From a bacterium (GTDB taxonomy: Bacteria; Desulfobacterota; Deferrimicrobia; Deferrimicrobiales; Deferrimicrobiaceae), in contig JAGVHM010000194.1 in assembly GCA_020056545.1 (NCBI GenBank), positions 1-6,946 of the forward strand: a stretch of DNA of 6,946 nucleotides, written 5' to 3'. Position 1 is the stretch's first letter; every line of letters starts with the position of its first letter. Below are positions 1 to 5,893 of the stretch, piece by piece. Made by a program: the position numbers and the translations under genes. The notes below the pieces were generated by a model. The model did not search any database. It was not told the origin of the DNA and was given only the letters and a program-made list of their open reading frames with translations.

Positions 1-249
1 CCTCCTCAGGGACGGTTCCTCGGCGGCGGCGATTTCGGCCGGCAGACGGGACAGGACATGGGCCGCCCACTCCTCGCGGGTGCGGGGCGGAGCGCCCGCG
101 GCCGCTTCCACGCGGGAGACAGAAACGATTCTCCGGATGGCGTCGACCACAACCGGCCGGGGTGTGAGGAGGAGGATCTGACGTATACCGGGCGCCTCAA
201 GCAGGAACGAGACGGAAGGAAGGCTGCGCAATCGATCCGGATCGGACAT
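1..249 (-). CDS. selA: L-seryl-tRNA(Sec) selenium transferase (selenocysteine synthase), 5' part only
   Basis: The minus strand from ATG at 249 reads open for 83 codons to the left edge, so the gene is cut by the window. The translation contains LRSLPSVSFLLE (residues 7-18) and a long helical stretch ending EEWAAHVLSRL. This matches the N-terminal, tRNA(Sec)-contacting region of SelA that precedes the 'IN.TG.VLHTNLGR' core, which would begin just beyond the edge. In the known family SelA is a cytoplasmic PLP enzyme that converts Ser-tRNA(Sec) to Sec-tRNA(Sec) using selenophosphate; the PLP lysine lies outside this window. The ATG is chosen because a TAG lies just upstream in another frame and no closer in-frame start exists. 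Its Shine-Dalgarno is weak (only AGG directly before the start), so translation may be coupled to gntR, whose stop is 26 nt upstream. Identification rests on family recall of the N-terminus only; a full-length read is the obvious test. Confidence 0.88.
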   Translation of the reverse strand, partial: MSDPDRLRSLPSVSFLLEAPGIRQILLLTPRPVVVDAIRRIVSVSRVEAAAGAPPRTREEWAAHVLSRLPAEIAAAEEPSLRR

Positions 250-275
250 CCTAGTGCACCGTTTCGCGCCCCGGG

Positions 276-944
276 TCACTCCTTGGCGAATTCCTGCAGG
301 AGGATCTTCTTCCCGTACTGGGCGTTCTTCATAACGAGAGATTCCGCGAGGGGAGCGTTGCGCTTCCGGAAGGCATCCACTATTTCGTCGTGCTGCCGGA
401 CGATCCCCTCTATCCTGCCCCGCATCGCGAGGATCAGCCGGAAACGCTTGAACTGCATCACCATGTTCTGGACTACGGAATGGAGCTTCTCGTTGCCGCA
501 CGCCTTGAGAAAAACGTCGTGGAAATCGTTGTGCAGGGCGAGGACCTTGCGCAAATCCTTCTTGATCGCGGCCGCCTCGATCTGGCGGTTCAACGACTCC
601 ATCCGGGCAATGTCCTTGTCCGTGAGCGTCCCTGCGGCGCAGCGGGCCGCATAACCCTCGAGCACCATCTTCATGTCGTAGAACTCCGAGATGTCCTTGG
701 CCGAAATGGAAGCCACGACGGCGCCCTTCCGCGGTATGACCGTGATGAACCCCTCCGACTCCAGCTGGCGGAACGCCTCGCGGATCGGCGTCCTGCTGAT
801 GCCGAAGCGGTCGGCCAGGTCGGGCTCGGCGACACGGGTGCCCGCCGGGATCTGGCCGTTGACGATGGCGCTCCGGACCGTCTCGACGATTTTTTCCCTC
901 AGGGTCATGTGGCTGTCGATCTGGATCTTCAGTTTCTGCAGCAA
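276..944 (-). CDS. GntR-family transcriptional regulator, FadR/FCD subfamily
   Basis: This 222-aa protein has a typical FadR-subfamily layout. Residues about 15-78 form the winged helix-turn-helix (LREKIVETVRSAI; recognition region ISRTPIREAFRQLESEGF at 49-66). Residues about 82-215 form the all-helical FCD ligand-binding domain. Such proteins act as dimeric, usually ligand-released repressors in the cytoplasm; the ligand here cannot be read from sequence. In FCD proteins that bind a metal, the ligands are usually D-x3-H, H and H. Here H142 and H185 are kept, but the first position is H138 and the last, 22 residues after H185, is N207, so metal binding may be altered. The TTG at 944 is chosen because GGAAGGA (952-958) lies 7 nt before it; ATG at 908 is in frame but has no such site. 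The gene has its own promoter with an internal palindrome and is followed 26 nt later by selA, with which it probably forms a transcript. Confidence 0.93.
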   Translation of the reverse strand: MLQKLKIQIDSHMTLREKIVETVRSAIVNGQIPAGTRVAEPDLADRFGISRTPIREAFRQLESEGFITVIPRKGAVVASISAKDISEFYDMKMVLEGYAARCAAGTLTDKDIARMESLNRQIEAAAIKKDLRKVLALHNDFHDVFLKACGNEKLHSVVQNMVMQFKRFRLILAMRGRIEGIVRQHDEIVDAFRKRNAPLAESLVMKNAQYGKKILLQEFAKE

Positions 945-951
945 CAGGGGT

Positions 952-958
952 TCCTTCC
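952..958 (-). promoter_or_regulatory. Ribosome binding site deciding the TTG start of gntR
   Basis: The minus strand reads GGAAGGA here, 7 nt upstream of the TTG at 944 (an in-frame CTG at 947 is 4 nt away). The only nearby ATG (908) has no comparable purine-rich site in front of it, so this site favours the TTG start. Confidence 0.65.
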
Positions 959-978
959 CGCATCAAGGATTGCCGGAT

Positions 979-1007
979 AATGTATGCAGTATACAAAAAC
1001 ATGTCAA
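979..1007 (-). promoter_or_regulatory. Sigma70-type promoter for gntR-selA
   Basis: On the minus strand a perfect -35 box TTGACA (1007-1002) is separated by exactly 17 nt from TACATT (984-979), a 4/6 match to the -10 consensus. Transcription would begin near 972, about 28 nt before the gntR start and upstream of its ribosome binding site. On the plus strand GATAAT at 976-981 resembles a -10 box for the divergent gene, but I see no convincing -35 for it. Confidence 0.7.
981..995. promoter_or_regulatory. Imperfect palindrome TGTAT-N5-ATACA, candidate GntR operator
   Basis: TGTAT (981-985) and ATACA (991-995) are perfect inverted 5-mers with a 5-nt centre. The right part also contains the palindrome GTATAC (989-994) followed by AA, close to the TTGTATACAA-like sites known for several FCD-type GntR repressors. 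It lies between the -35 and -10 boxes of the gntR promoter and upstream of the divergent TIM-barrel gene, so binding could repress gntR-selA and perhaps affect the neighbour. The link to this particular GntR protein is inferred from position only. Confidence 0.5.
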
Positions 1008-1028
1008 GCCATTTCCGCGGGAATACAG

Positions 1029-1050
1029 CTCGCCCGGCATCCCGGGCGGG
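1029..1050 (+). other. Strong GC hairpin in the leader of the TIM-barrel gene
   Basis: CGCCCGG (1031-1037) and CCGGGCG (1042-1048) pair perfectly around a 4-nt CATC loop. A T·G and a C-G pair (1030/1049 and 1029/1050) extend the stem to 9 bp. Neither strand has a T run after the stem, so it is not a classical intrinsic terminator. It lies outside the predicted gntR transcript and inside the 5' leader of the plus-strand gene, about 65 nt before its start. It could affect leader stability or may be a by-product of GC-rich sequence. Confidence 0.45.
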
Positions 1051-1115
1051 AACGGTGGAAATCCTTTCGGAGCGCCGGGTTGCCACGCCGCGGCCGATGG
1101 GGTATCTTCGTGGCC

Positions 1116-1904
1116 ATGAACTGGACGATCCACGCCACCGTCCCATACCCCATGCTGGAAAATCCGGATACGGCCCGCCTCCTCGCCGGTAACGGCGTGG
1201 GACCGGAAATCTATCTTTCGGCGAAGACGCTCGACTCGTTGGCACCGGGCCATGCGGAAAAAACGGCGGAGTCCGTTCGTGCGGCGGGTGTCCGAAGCGT
1301 CACGTTCCACGCCCCGTTCGAGGAAATCTGGCCTGGGGCGCGCGACGAGGAAGCGCGCGGGCTGGCGGTTCGCCGTTTGCGTCAGGCCGTCTCCCTGGCT
1401 CAAATCTTCCGTCCGTTGGGGATCGTGGTTCACGGCGGGTACTACGGGTGGCTCTACGACTTCGACGCGGACAAGTGGTTCGAGCCCGCCCTCCGGACTT
1501 TCGGTGATGTCGCGGAGACCGCGGAAAAAGCCGGGGTCGATCTCTTCCTGGAAAACGTCTTCGACGAGGCCCCCGACCATCTGCTAAGGCTCCGGGATGC
1601 GCTCGGCTCCAAACGCATCGGATACTGCTTCGACGCGGGCCATGCGACGCTGTTTTCCGGCCTTCCCTTGCACAAGTGGGTGGAAGCGTACGGCCGGGAC
1701 CTCAGGGAGATTCACATCCACGACAACCGCGGGCAGCGGGACGACCATCTTCCCATGGGCGAGGGATCGATCAATTTCCGCGGTGTCCTGTACGCGTCGT
1801 TGGAGGCGGGCGCCGCTCCCATCCTCACGCTGGAGCCTCACCGCAGGGAGCACTTCCACCGTGGTCTCGCCGCCCTGCAGGCGCTTCTGCCGGAAATACG
1901 CTAA
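1116..1904 (+). CDS. AP-endonuclease-2 / xylose-isomerase-like TIM-barrel protein
   Basis: This 262-aa protein shows the full run of motifs of the AP_endonuc_2 superfamily (sugar phosphate isomerases/epimerases, endonuclease IV and relatives). They are FHAPFEE (64-70), VVHGGYYGW (104-112), LFLENVFDE (143-151), CFDAGHA (171-177), EIHIHDNRG (198-206), DDHLPMGEG (209-217) and LTLEP (237-241). H65, H106, E146, D173, H176, H200 or H202, D209, H211 and E240 fall where endonuclease IV places its metal ligands, so it is a metal-dependent cytoplasmic enzyme. The substrate cannot be assigned: sugar isomerase, AP endonuclease-like, or a hydrolase such as the cobamide-remodelling CbiR type are all possible. 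ATG 1116 is used; GTG at 1110 is an alternative with better spacing (7 nt) from GGGG at 1099-1102. The frame is open back to 984, but that extension is Arg-rich and carries no family motif. It is divergent from gntR and convergent with the HD-GYP gene, 28 nt away. Confidence 0.87.
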   Translation: MNWTIHATVPYPMLENPDTARLLAGNGVGPEIYLSAKTLDSLAPGHAEKTAESVRAAGVRSVTFHAPFEEIWPGARDEEARGLAVRRLRQAVSLAQIFRPLGIVVHGGYYGWLYDFDADKWFEPALRTFGDVAETAEKAGVDLFLENVFDEAPDHLLRLRDALGSKRIGYCFDAGHATLFSGLPLHKWVEAYGRDLREIHIHDNRGQRDDHLPMGEGSINFRGVLYASLEAGAAPILTLEPHRREHFHRGLAALQALLPEIR

Positions 1905-1932
1905 AGAAACGGCGGAACCGCGGCGGCCTGTT

Positions 1933-3228
1933 TCAGTCCAGCTCCTTGAGCGCCCCGTCGATGAAACAGAGCGCCTCCTCGGGGGAATAACGCATTGAAC
2001 GGGTGGTGAAGACGGGTGCCTCCTTGGGCTCCCCGGCGATTTCCCTGCGCAGACCCTGGAAAAAAATCCGTCCCACACCCAGGTCGTAATGGCTGCGGAT
2101 GCAGTCCCGGAGCCTCCCGAGCGCAACCAGGAGAGGCAGGCTGTCCCGGTATGGGCGGTCGGATACCATGGCGTCGAACGTATCGGCCAGCGCGATTATC
2201 CTCGCCCCCATGGGAATCTGTCGATCCGTCTTTCCTTCGGGATAGCCCGATCCGTCGAGCCGCTCGTGATGGTCCCTTGCGAGGATCGCGACGTTCGGAT
2301 AGGGAAACCTGATTTCGGACAGGATGTCGAAGCTCGTCCGCGGGTGCTTCTGTATTTCCCGGACCTCGGCCGGGGTCAGTGGTTGCGGCTTGGAAAGTAT
2401 GAACCGGGACGTCCCGATCTTCCCCACGTCGTGAAGGATGGAGGCGATATTAATCGCCTGCACATCTTCTTCCGGCAGCCCGAGCCCTTTCGCTATCGAG
2501 ACCGAGATTTTAGCAACGCGCTCGGAGTGGCCGCGCGTGTAGGGATCCTTCGCCTCGATCGCCGCGGCCAGCGCCCGTATAGTGTCGAGGAAGATTTCCT
2601 GCATCCCCTCCAGCAGCCGCTCGTTCTCACCCACCTGGACCTGCAGAATCTCGTTCAGGCGGGAAACGTCCGCCACCACCCGGTGGTTGGCGATGTGCGT
2701 GGACAGGATGGATGTCATCACGCCGAGCGTCTCGCGCTGCATCGGGGTCAACGCATCGCCCGTGAGCGTCGACCCCAGGACGAGGATGCCGAAGGAGCCG
2801 CTTCGCGTCGTGAGCGAGCACAGATGATCCACGCGGAACGCCGGCACCGCCCTCTCGATGTCGTCGACAGCCTTGCGGACCGGCCCTGAAACCGTCTGCC
2901 TCCGCGCAGGGATAGGCCGGCTCGACCGCCGGAGGGCCGCGACGAGCTCCCTCGACTTCTCGACCGGCGGAATTCCCGGGGGCAGCCCGCGGGATACCCT
3001 CAAACGGAACTCTCCGTTCTCCTCGATGAACAGCGCCCCCTTCACGATGGAGCAGGTCCCCAGTATGACCATGAGGGCAAGATGGAGGGACTCGTCGAAG
3101 TTTCGCGCCCGGGAGAGGCAGGATGTGAAGTCGTGCAGCGCCTTGAGCTTGAACGCCTCACGCCGTCCCGCGGGCACGCGCTTGCTTGTTGAAAGGCCGT
3201 TTTCAGTCTGACGGGCCGATATGCCCAA
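1933..3228 (-). CDS. GAF-like sensor / HD-GYP cyclic-di-GMP phosphodiesterase
   Basis: This 431-aa protein ends the three-gene operon. Residues about 25-180 look like a GAF-type sensor ('IVKGALFIEENGEFRL', 61-76; 'SFGILVLGS', 145-153). A helical, probably coiled-coil linker (about 182-225) leads to the HD-GYP domain (about 226-400). All expected catalytic elements are visible: RGHSERV (232-238), LHDVGKIG (265-272), KHP (294-296), HHERLDGSGYP (320-330) and ALADTFDAMVSDRPYR (346-361). Metal ligands H234, H266-D267, H295, H320-H321 and D349 are present, so hydrolysis of c-di-GMP in the cytoplasm is expected. The usual final 'G..FDP..V..F' is replaced by a diverged HYDLGVGRIFFQGL (380-393). There is no receiver domain and no membrane segment. 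The TTG at 3228 is chosen because a perfect AGGAGG (3240-3235) stands 6 nt before it, inside the 3' end of the STAS gene (26-nt overlap). The signal sensed by the GAF-like region is unknown. Confidence 0.93.
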   Translation of the reverse strand: MGISARQTENGLSTSKRVPAGRREAFKLKALHDFTSCLSRARNFDESLHLALMVILGTCSIVKGALFIEENGEFRLRVSRGLPPGIPPVEKSRELVAALRRSSRPIPARRQTVSGPVRKAVDDIERAVPAFRVDHLCSLTTRSGSFGILVLGSTLTGDALTPMQRETLGVMTSILSTHIANHRVVADVSRLNEILQVQVGENERLLEGMQEIFLDTIRALAAAIEAKDPYTRGHSERVAKISVSIAKGLGLPEEDVQAINIASILHDVGKIGTSRFILSKPQPLTPAEVREIQKHPRTSFDILSEIRFPYPNVAILARDHHERLDGSGYPEGKTDRQIPMGARIIALADTFDAMVSDRPYRDSLPLLVALGRLRDCIRSHYDLGVGRIFFQGLRREIAGEPKEAPVFTTRSMRYSPEEALCFIDGALKELD

Positions 3229-3556
3229 GTGCTTCCTCCTCGCGTTCGAACACGTTGACGTACCGGGCGACCCCGGTCATCTGGAACAGCTCGCGGTTGA
3301 TTCGGCTCAAAGCGCAGAACACGAGCATGCCGTTTCGTTCCATGATCTTTTCCACGATGTCGATTATGATGGAAATACCGATGCTGTTGATAAGGCGCGT
3401 CCCCTCGAAATTCAGGAGGAATTTTTTCCCTCCCGCGTCGAGAGCTTCCTGCACCACCCGCTCCACTTCCTCGCCCATGAGGCTGTTCAGGTAGCCGTCT
3501 ATATATACAACCAGCGCGTCTTCCGCTTTGCGAGTCCTGACCGTAAGGTAACTCAT
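3203..3556 (-). CDS. STAS-domain protein, anti-sigma-factor-antagonist (SpoIIAA/RsbV) type
   Basis: A 117-aa single-domain protein fills the usual size of the SpoIIAA/RsbV family. It starts with alternating beta strands (YLTVRTRKAEDALVVYIDGYL, within 3-23) and has the family core FLLNFEGTRLINSIGISIII (46-65). The phospho-acceptor motif, usually DSSG, reads N57-S58-I59-G60: the serine that a partner kinase phosphorylates is kept, the preceding Asp is Asn. In partner-switching systems such proteins, when dephosphorylated, bind the kinase (RsbW/SpoIIAB type) and free its other partner; phosphorylation releases them. Here the kinase-like domain is encoded by the adjacent upstream gene, 9 nt away, and the HD-GYP gene overlaps the 3' end. 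ATG 3556 has no good Shine-Dalgarno (TAAAG only), so translation is probably coupled to the upstream gene's termination. The target released by this switch is not visible. Confidence 0.9.
   Translation of the reverse strand: MSYLTVRTRKAEDALVVYIDGYLNSLMGEEVERVVQEALDAGGKKFLLNFEGTRLINSIGISIIIDIVEKIMERNGMLVFCALSRINRELFQMTGVARYVNVFEREEEALGHIGPSD
3235..3240 (-). promoter_or_regulatory. Perfect Shine-Dalgarno for the HD-GYP gene, inside the STAS gene
   Basis: The minus strand reads AGGAGG, 6 nt before the TTG at 3228. It is within the last codons of the STAS gene, giving an overlapping, translationally linked arrangement. It is the main support for a TTG start that overlaps the upstream gene. Confidence 0.7.
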
Positions 3557-3565
3557 CTTTAGGTT

Positions 3566-5857
3566 CTAGTCGGGGCCTGGCGACCCCGCTCCTTCCTTCT
3601 CAGTCCCGGTATCGAGGAACTTCACCATGCGCACGATCGTGCCCTTGTCGCCGGTCATTATTTCGACGTCGTCCACCAGCTCGCGTATGAGCTTGAGCCC
3701 CCAGCCGCGGTTCCTCCGCGACTCGTCCGTCCGCCCTCCCCGGAACCCCTTCCCCTCGTCCTGCACGAACAGCTCGATCTTGTCGGGCGACAGCACGTAA
3801 CGGAGCCGGACCTTTCCGGATTCCGCGCCGCTGTGCTCGAAGGCGTTGATGCACGCCTCGATCAGCGCCATCTTGATCCGGTCGACCGAGTCCTTGTCCA
3901 GCGACGCGTAGGACGCCACCTCTTCCGCCACCCGGGCGGCCACCACTTCGGTATCCGCCTTCATCGGCAGGACGAGTTCGAACTCGAGCGGCTCCGGACC
4001 CTTCGGGGTTTCCGGCGGCTTGCGCTCCTCGGCCTGAACGCCGATCTCCTCCATGCCGAACAGGTTCAGGAAGATCCGCATCTGCGACCGGTGAGTGAGG
4101 AGGATGTCGTACCGGCTCGACAGCTCCAGCGCGGCGGGGTCGACGCCTCCCTCGAACAGGATCCATTTCTGGAACTGCCGGACCTTCAGACCCATCTCCA
4201 GACTCAGCAGCCGGCACCGGTTCTCGAAATGCTCCACCGCCATGGCCGTCAGCGTCGGTTCCCCGTTGACGTCCACGGCCCAGATCACCAGGTTTTCCTC
4301 GGAGAACTCCGCATCGAGGAACCCGTATGCCACGAGGTCGAAATCGAGCCGGGGCCCGCGGCGGCGGGTCCTGTATCCCGTGGAAACGGAACTTATCTTC
4401 GGAAGCCGCAGTTTCTGCGGCTCCCTCTCCATCCCGATCACGACCTCGAGAAGCCCTTTCCCGCCGAACCGTTCCCGGAAGCTGCCGAAACGGAACAGCA
4501 TCATCGGCACCTCGCGGCAGTCCCACCGCCTCATCAGCTCCTTGGCGGTGGCGAGCAGCTTCTCCCTCTCGCCCTCCTCGTCTCCCGGGGCGGAGCGGGC
4601 AAGCTTGGCCTGCACCATGGCCGCGGCGACCTGGGAGCTGCTCTTCCCCGCCACTCCCCTTTCGAACGCCCAGTACAGGAAGTCGGCCAAAACCGGGTCG
4701 TCGATGAACCGCAGCTGCTCGAAGTCGGACTTCAACAGTCCCTTGAACTCCAGCGCGGAAAGTATCCTCACGCCGTCTTCCGGCGAAGTCCCGAGAAGGG
4801 AGAGCGCTCCCTCGAACGTGTCGAGCGGGAACCGGTCGCATACGACGCGCTTGAGAAACTTTATGGCTCGCGCGCGGTCGAGCCGGTCCGGAAAAGAGTT
4901 CTCGAAGAACTCCCTCCAATACCGGTTGAGCTGTCCCTCGGTGATCGAAAGGGCGAAGAGGTTCTCGAAGCCTATATCGTCGGTCACCTGCGCGTTTCGG
5001 AAGGAAACCTCCTCAACGAACATCCGCTGATAGACCGGCACGTGGCCCAGCCGCGCGGCCGCCCTTGCCTGGATGTGGGCGGGCATCTGTATCTTTCGCC
5101 GCTCGAAGAGGGATGCCCATAACGTTTCCGAGGCGTGCCGCGAGAGCCCGCCGACCTCCACGAGCTGGAAGGTGCCGAAAAGGCCTTCCCTCTTCAGTGA
5201 CGAGGTGACATGACCGGGGGAAGAGCCGGAGATTATGATCGGGAAATGGCCGGACTTGATGTACGGTCGGAGGATCGAAAGGATGGCCCCGTCGGGAATC
5301 CCCTGCAGTTTGGACGTATACTGGAAGTCGTCGAACAGGAACACGGGATAGAAGATCCCTCCCCCTGTCGAAAACGGGAAGGATACGGCGCTGACCAGCG
5401 CCGAGAGGCCGTCGCCGCGTTCCGAGAAACGCCGATGCGCAAGGAGCAGCTCGCGGCAATCCGTGAGCCCGAAGGAGCCGAGCCTTTCGCACATCGCCTC
5501 GGCGTCGAACGCCGCGGGGGGGGATTCCCCGAGGAAGACGAGGGTCTGCCAGAGGAACTCCTGCAGGAAGTGCTGGGAGAGAGCAAGCGGATGAGAGAGA
5601 ATCTTGCTGAAAGAGAAGTAGAAAGGAAACGGCCGTGGCGGGGCGGCCCCTTCGGTGAGCGACTGGAGGTCGTGCTTTAGTTTCAGGAGTAGGGAGGTCT
5701 TCCCCACGTTGGGAGGGCCGAAAATCATGATCGAGGCGCCGACCCCGGACTTCCCCTGCTGGCACACGCGCAGGAGAGCCGCCAGTTCCTCCTCCCGTCC
5801 GTAGAAACCCTCCGGGCGGAAAGAGAACCCGGCGCCCTGGTTCCAGATCAGGCGCAT
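3566..5857 (-). CDS. Fusion of AAA/STAND-like P-loop ATPase and RsbW-type serine kinase domain
   Basis: From ATG 5857 the protein has 763 aa. Residues 18-215 form a P-loop ATPase: FYGREEEL (18-25), Walker A GPPNVGKTS (47-55), Walker B VFLFDDFQ (172-179) and a sensor-1-like IIISGSS (207-213). Residues about 216-400 are helical with a winged-helix-like end containing FIDDPVLADFL (384-394), as in archaeal-type STAND/'ATPase_2' proteins. Residues about 465-602 may be a degenerate restriction-endonuclease-like fold (D505, D507, WAVDVNG 526-532). After a Pro/Glu-rich linker (610-623) comes HATPase_c (625-748): N-box EACINAFEHS (667-676), DEGKGF (700-705), RGWGLKL (717-723), GT (739-740). There is no HisKA dimerisation region, so it is the SpoIIAB/RsbW serine-kinase type, probably acting on the adjacent STAS protein. 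An in-frame extension to 6034 overlaps the divergent gene and precedes the promoter, so it is rejected. The GHKL call is firm; the middle is not. Input signal unknown. Confidence 0.92.
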   Translation of the reverse strand: MRLIWNQGAGFSFRPEGFYGREEELAALLRVCQQGKSGVGASIMIFGPPNVGKTSLLLKLKHDLQSLTEGAAPPRPFPFYFSFSKILSHPLALSQHFLQEFLWQTLVFLGESPPAAFDAEAMCERLGSFGLTDCRELLLAHRRFSERGDGLSALVSAVSFPFSTGGGIFYPVFLFDDFQYTSKLQGIPDGAILSILRPYIKSGHFPIIISGSSPGHVTSSLKREGLFGTFQLVEVGGLSRHASETLWASLFERRKIQMPAHIQARAAARLGHVPVYQRMFVEEVSFRNAQVTDDIGFENLFALSITEGQLNRYWREFFENSFPDRLDRARAIKFLKRVVCDRFPLDTFEGALSLLGTSPEDGVRILSALEFKGLLKSDFEQLRFIDDPVLADFLYWAFERGVAGKSSSQVAAAMVQAKLARSAPGDEEGEREKLLATAKELMRRWDCREVPMMLFRFGSFRERFGGKGLLEVVIGMEREPQKLRLPKISSVSTGYRTRRRGPRLDFDLVAYGFLDAEFSEENLVIWAVDVNGEPTLTAMAVEHFENRCRLLSLEMGLKVRQFQKWILFEGGVDPAALELSSRYDILLTHRSQMRIFLNLFGMEEIGVQAEERKPPETPKGPEPLEFELVLPMKADTEVVAARVAEEVASYASLDKDSVDRIKMALIEACINAFEHSGAESGKVRLRYVLSPDKIELFVQDEGKGFRGGRTDESRRNRGWGLKLIRELVDDVEIMTGDKGTIVRMVKFLDTGTEKEGAGSPGPD

Positions 5858-5893
5858 TGCGATTCGGCCTCTGTCGAGTACCTCATTCGGAAT

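Noticed and set aside
984..1115. Upstream extension of the TIM-barrel gene to ATG 984
   Set aside because: It would add 44 Arg-rich residues without family similarity, pass through the GC hairpin, and begin inside the gntR promoter and operator.
1905..1934. Possible bidirectional terminator between the convergent genes (GAAAC ... GTTTC)
   Set aside because: Only a 5-bp stem plus a wobble and one pair, then mismatches, and no T run on either strand; not supportable as an intrinsic terminator.
3600..4919. Second minus-strand open frame (439 codons) overlapping the ATPase/kinase gene
   Set aside because: It is a shifted frame of the same gene with Arg/Gly-rich, low-complexity composition and no motif.
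3833..5122. Long plus-strand open frame (429 codons) opposite the ATPase/kinase gene
   Set aside because: It lies antisense to clear ATPase and GHKL motifs, is Arg/Pro/His-rich and shows no domain; this is common opposite GC-rich genes.
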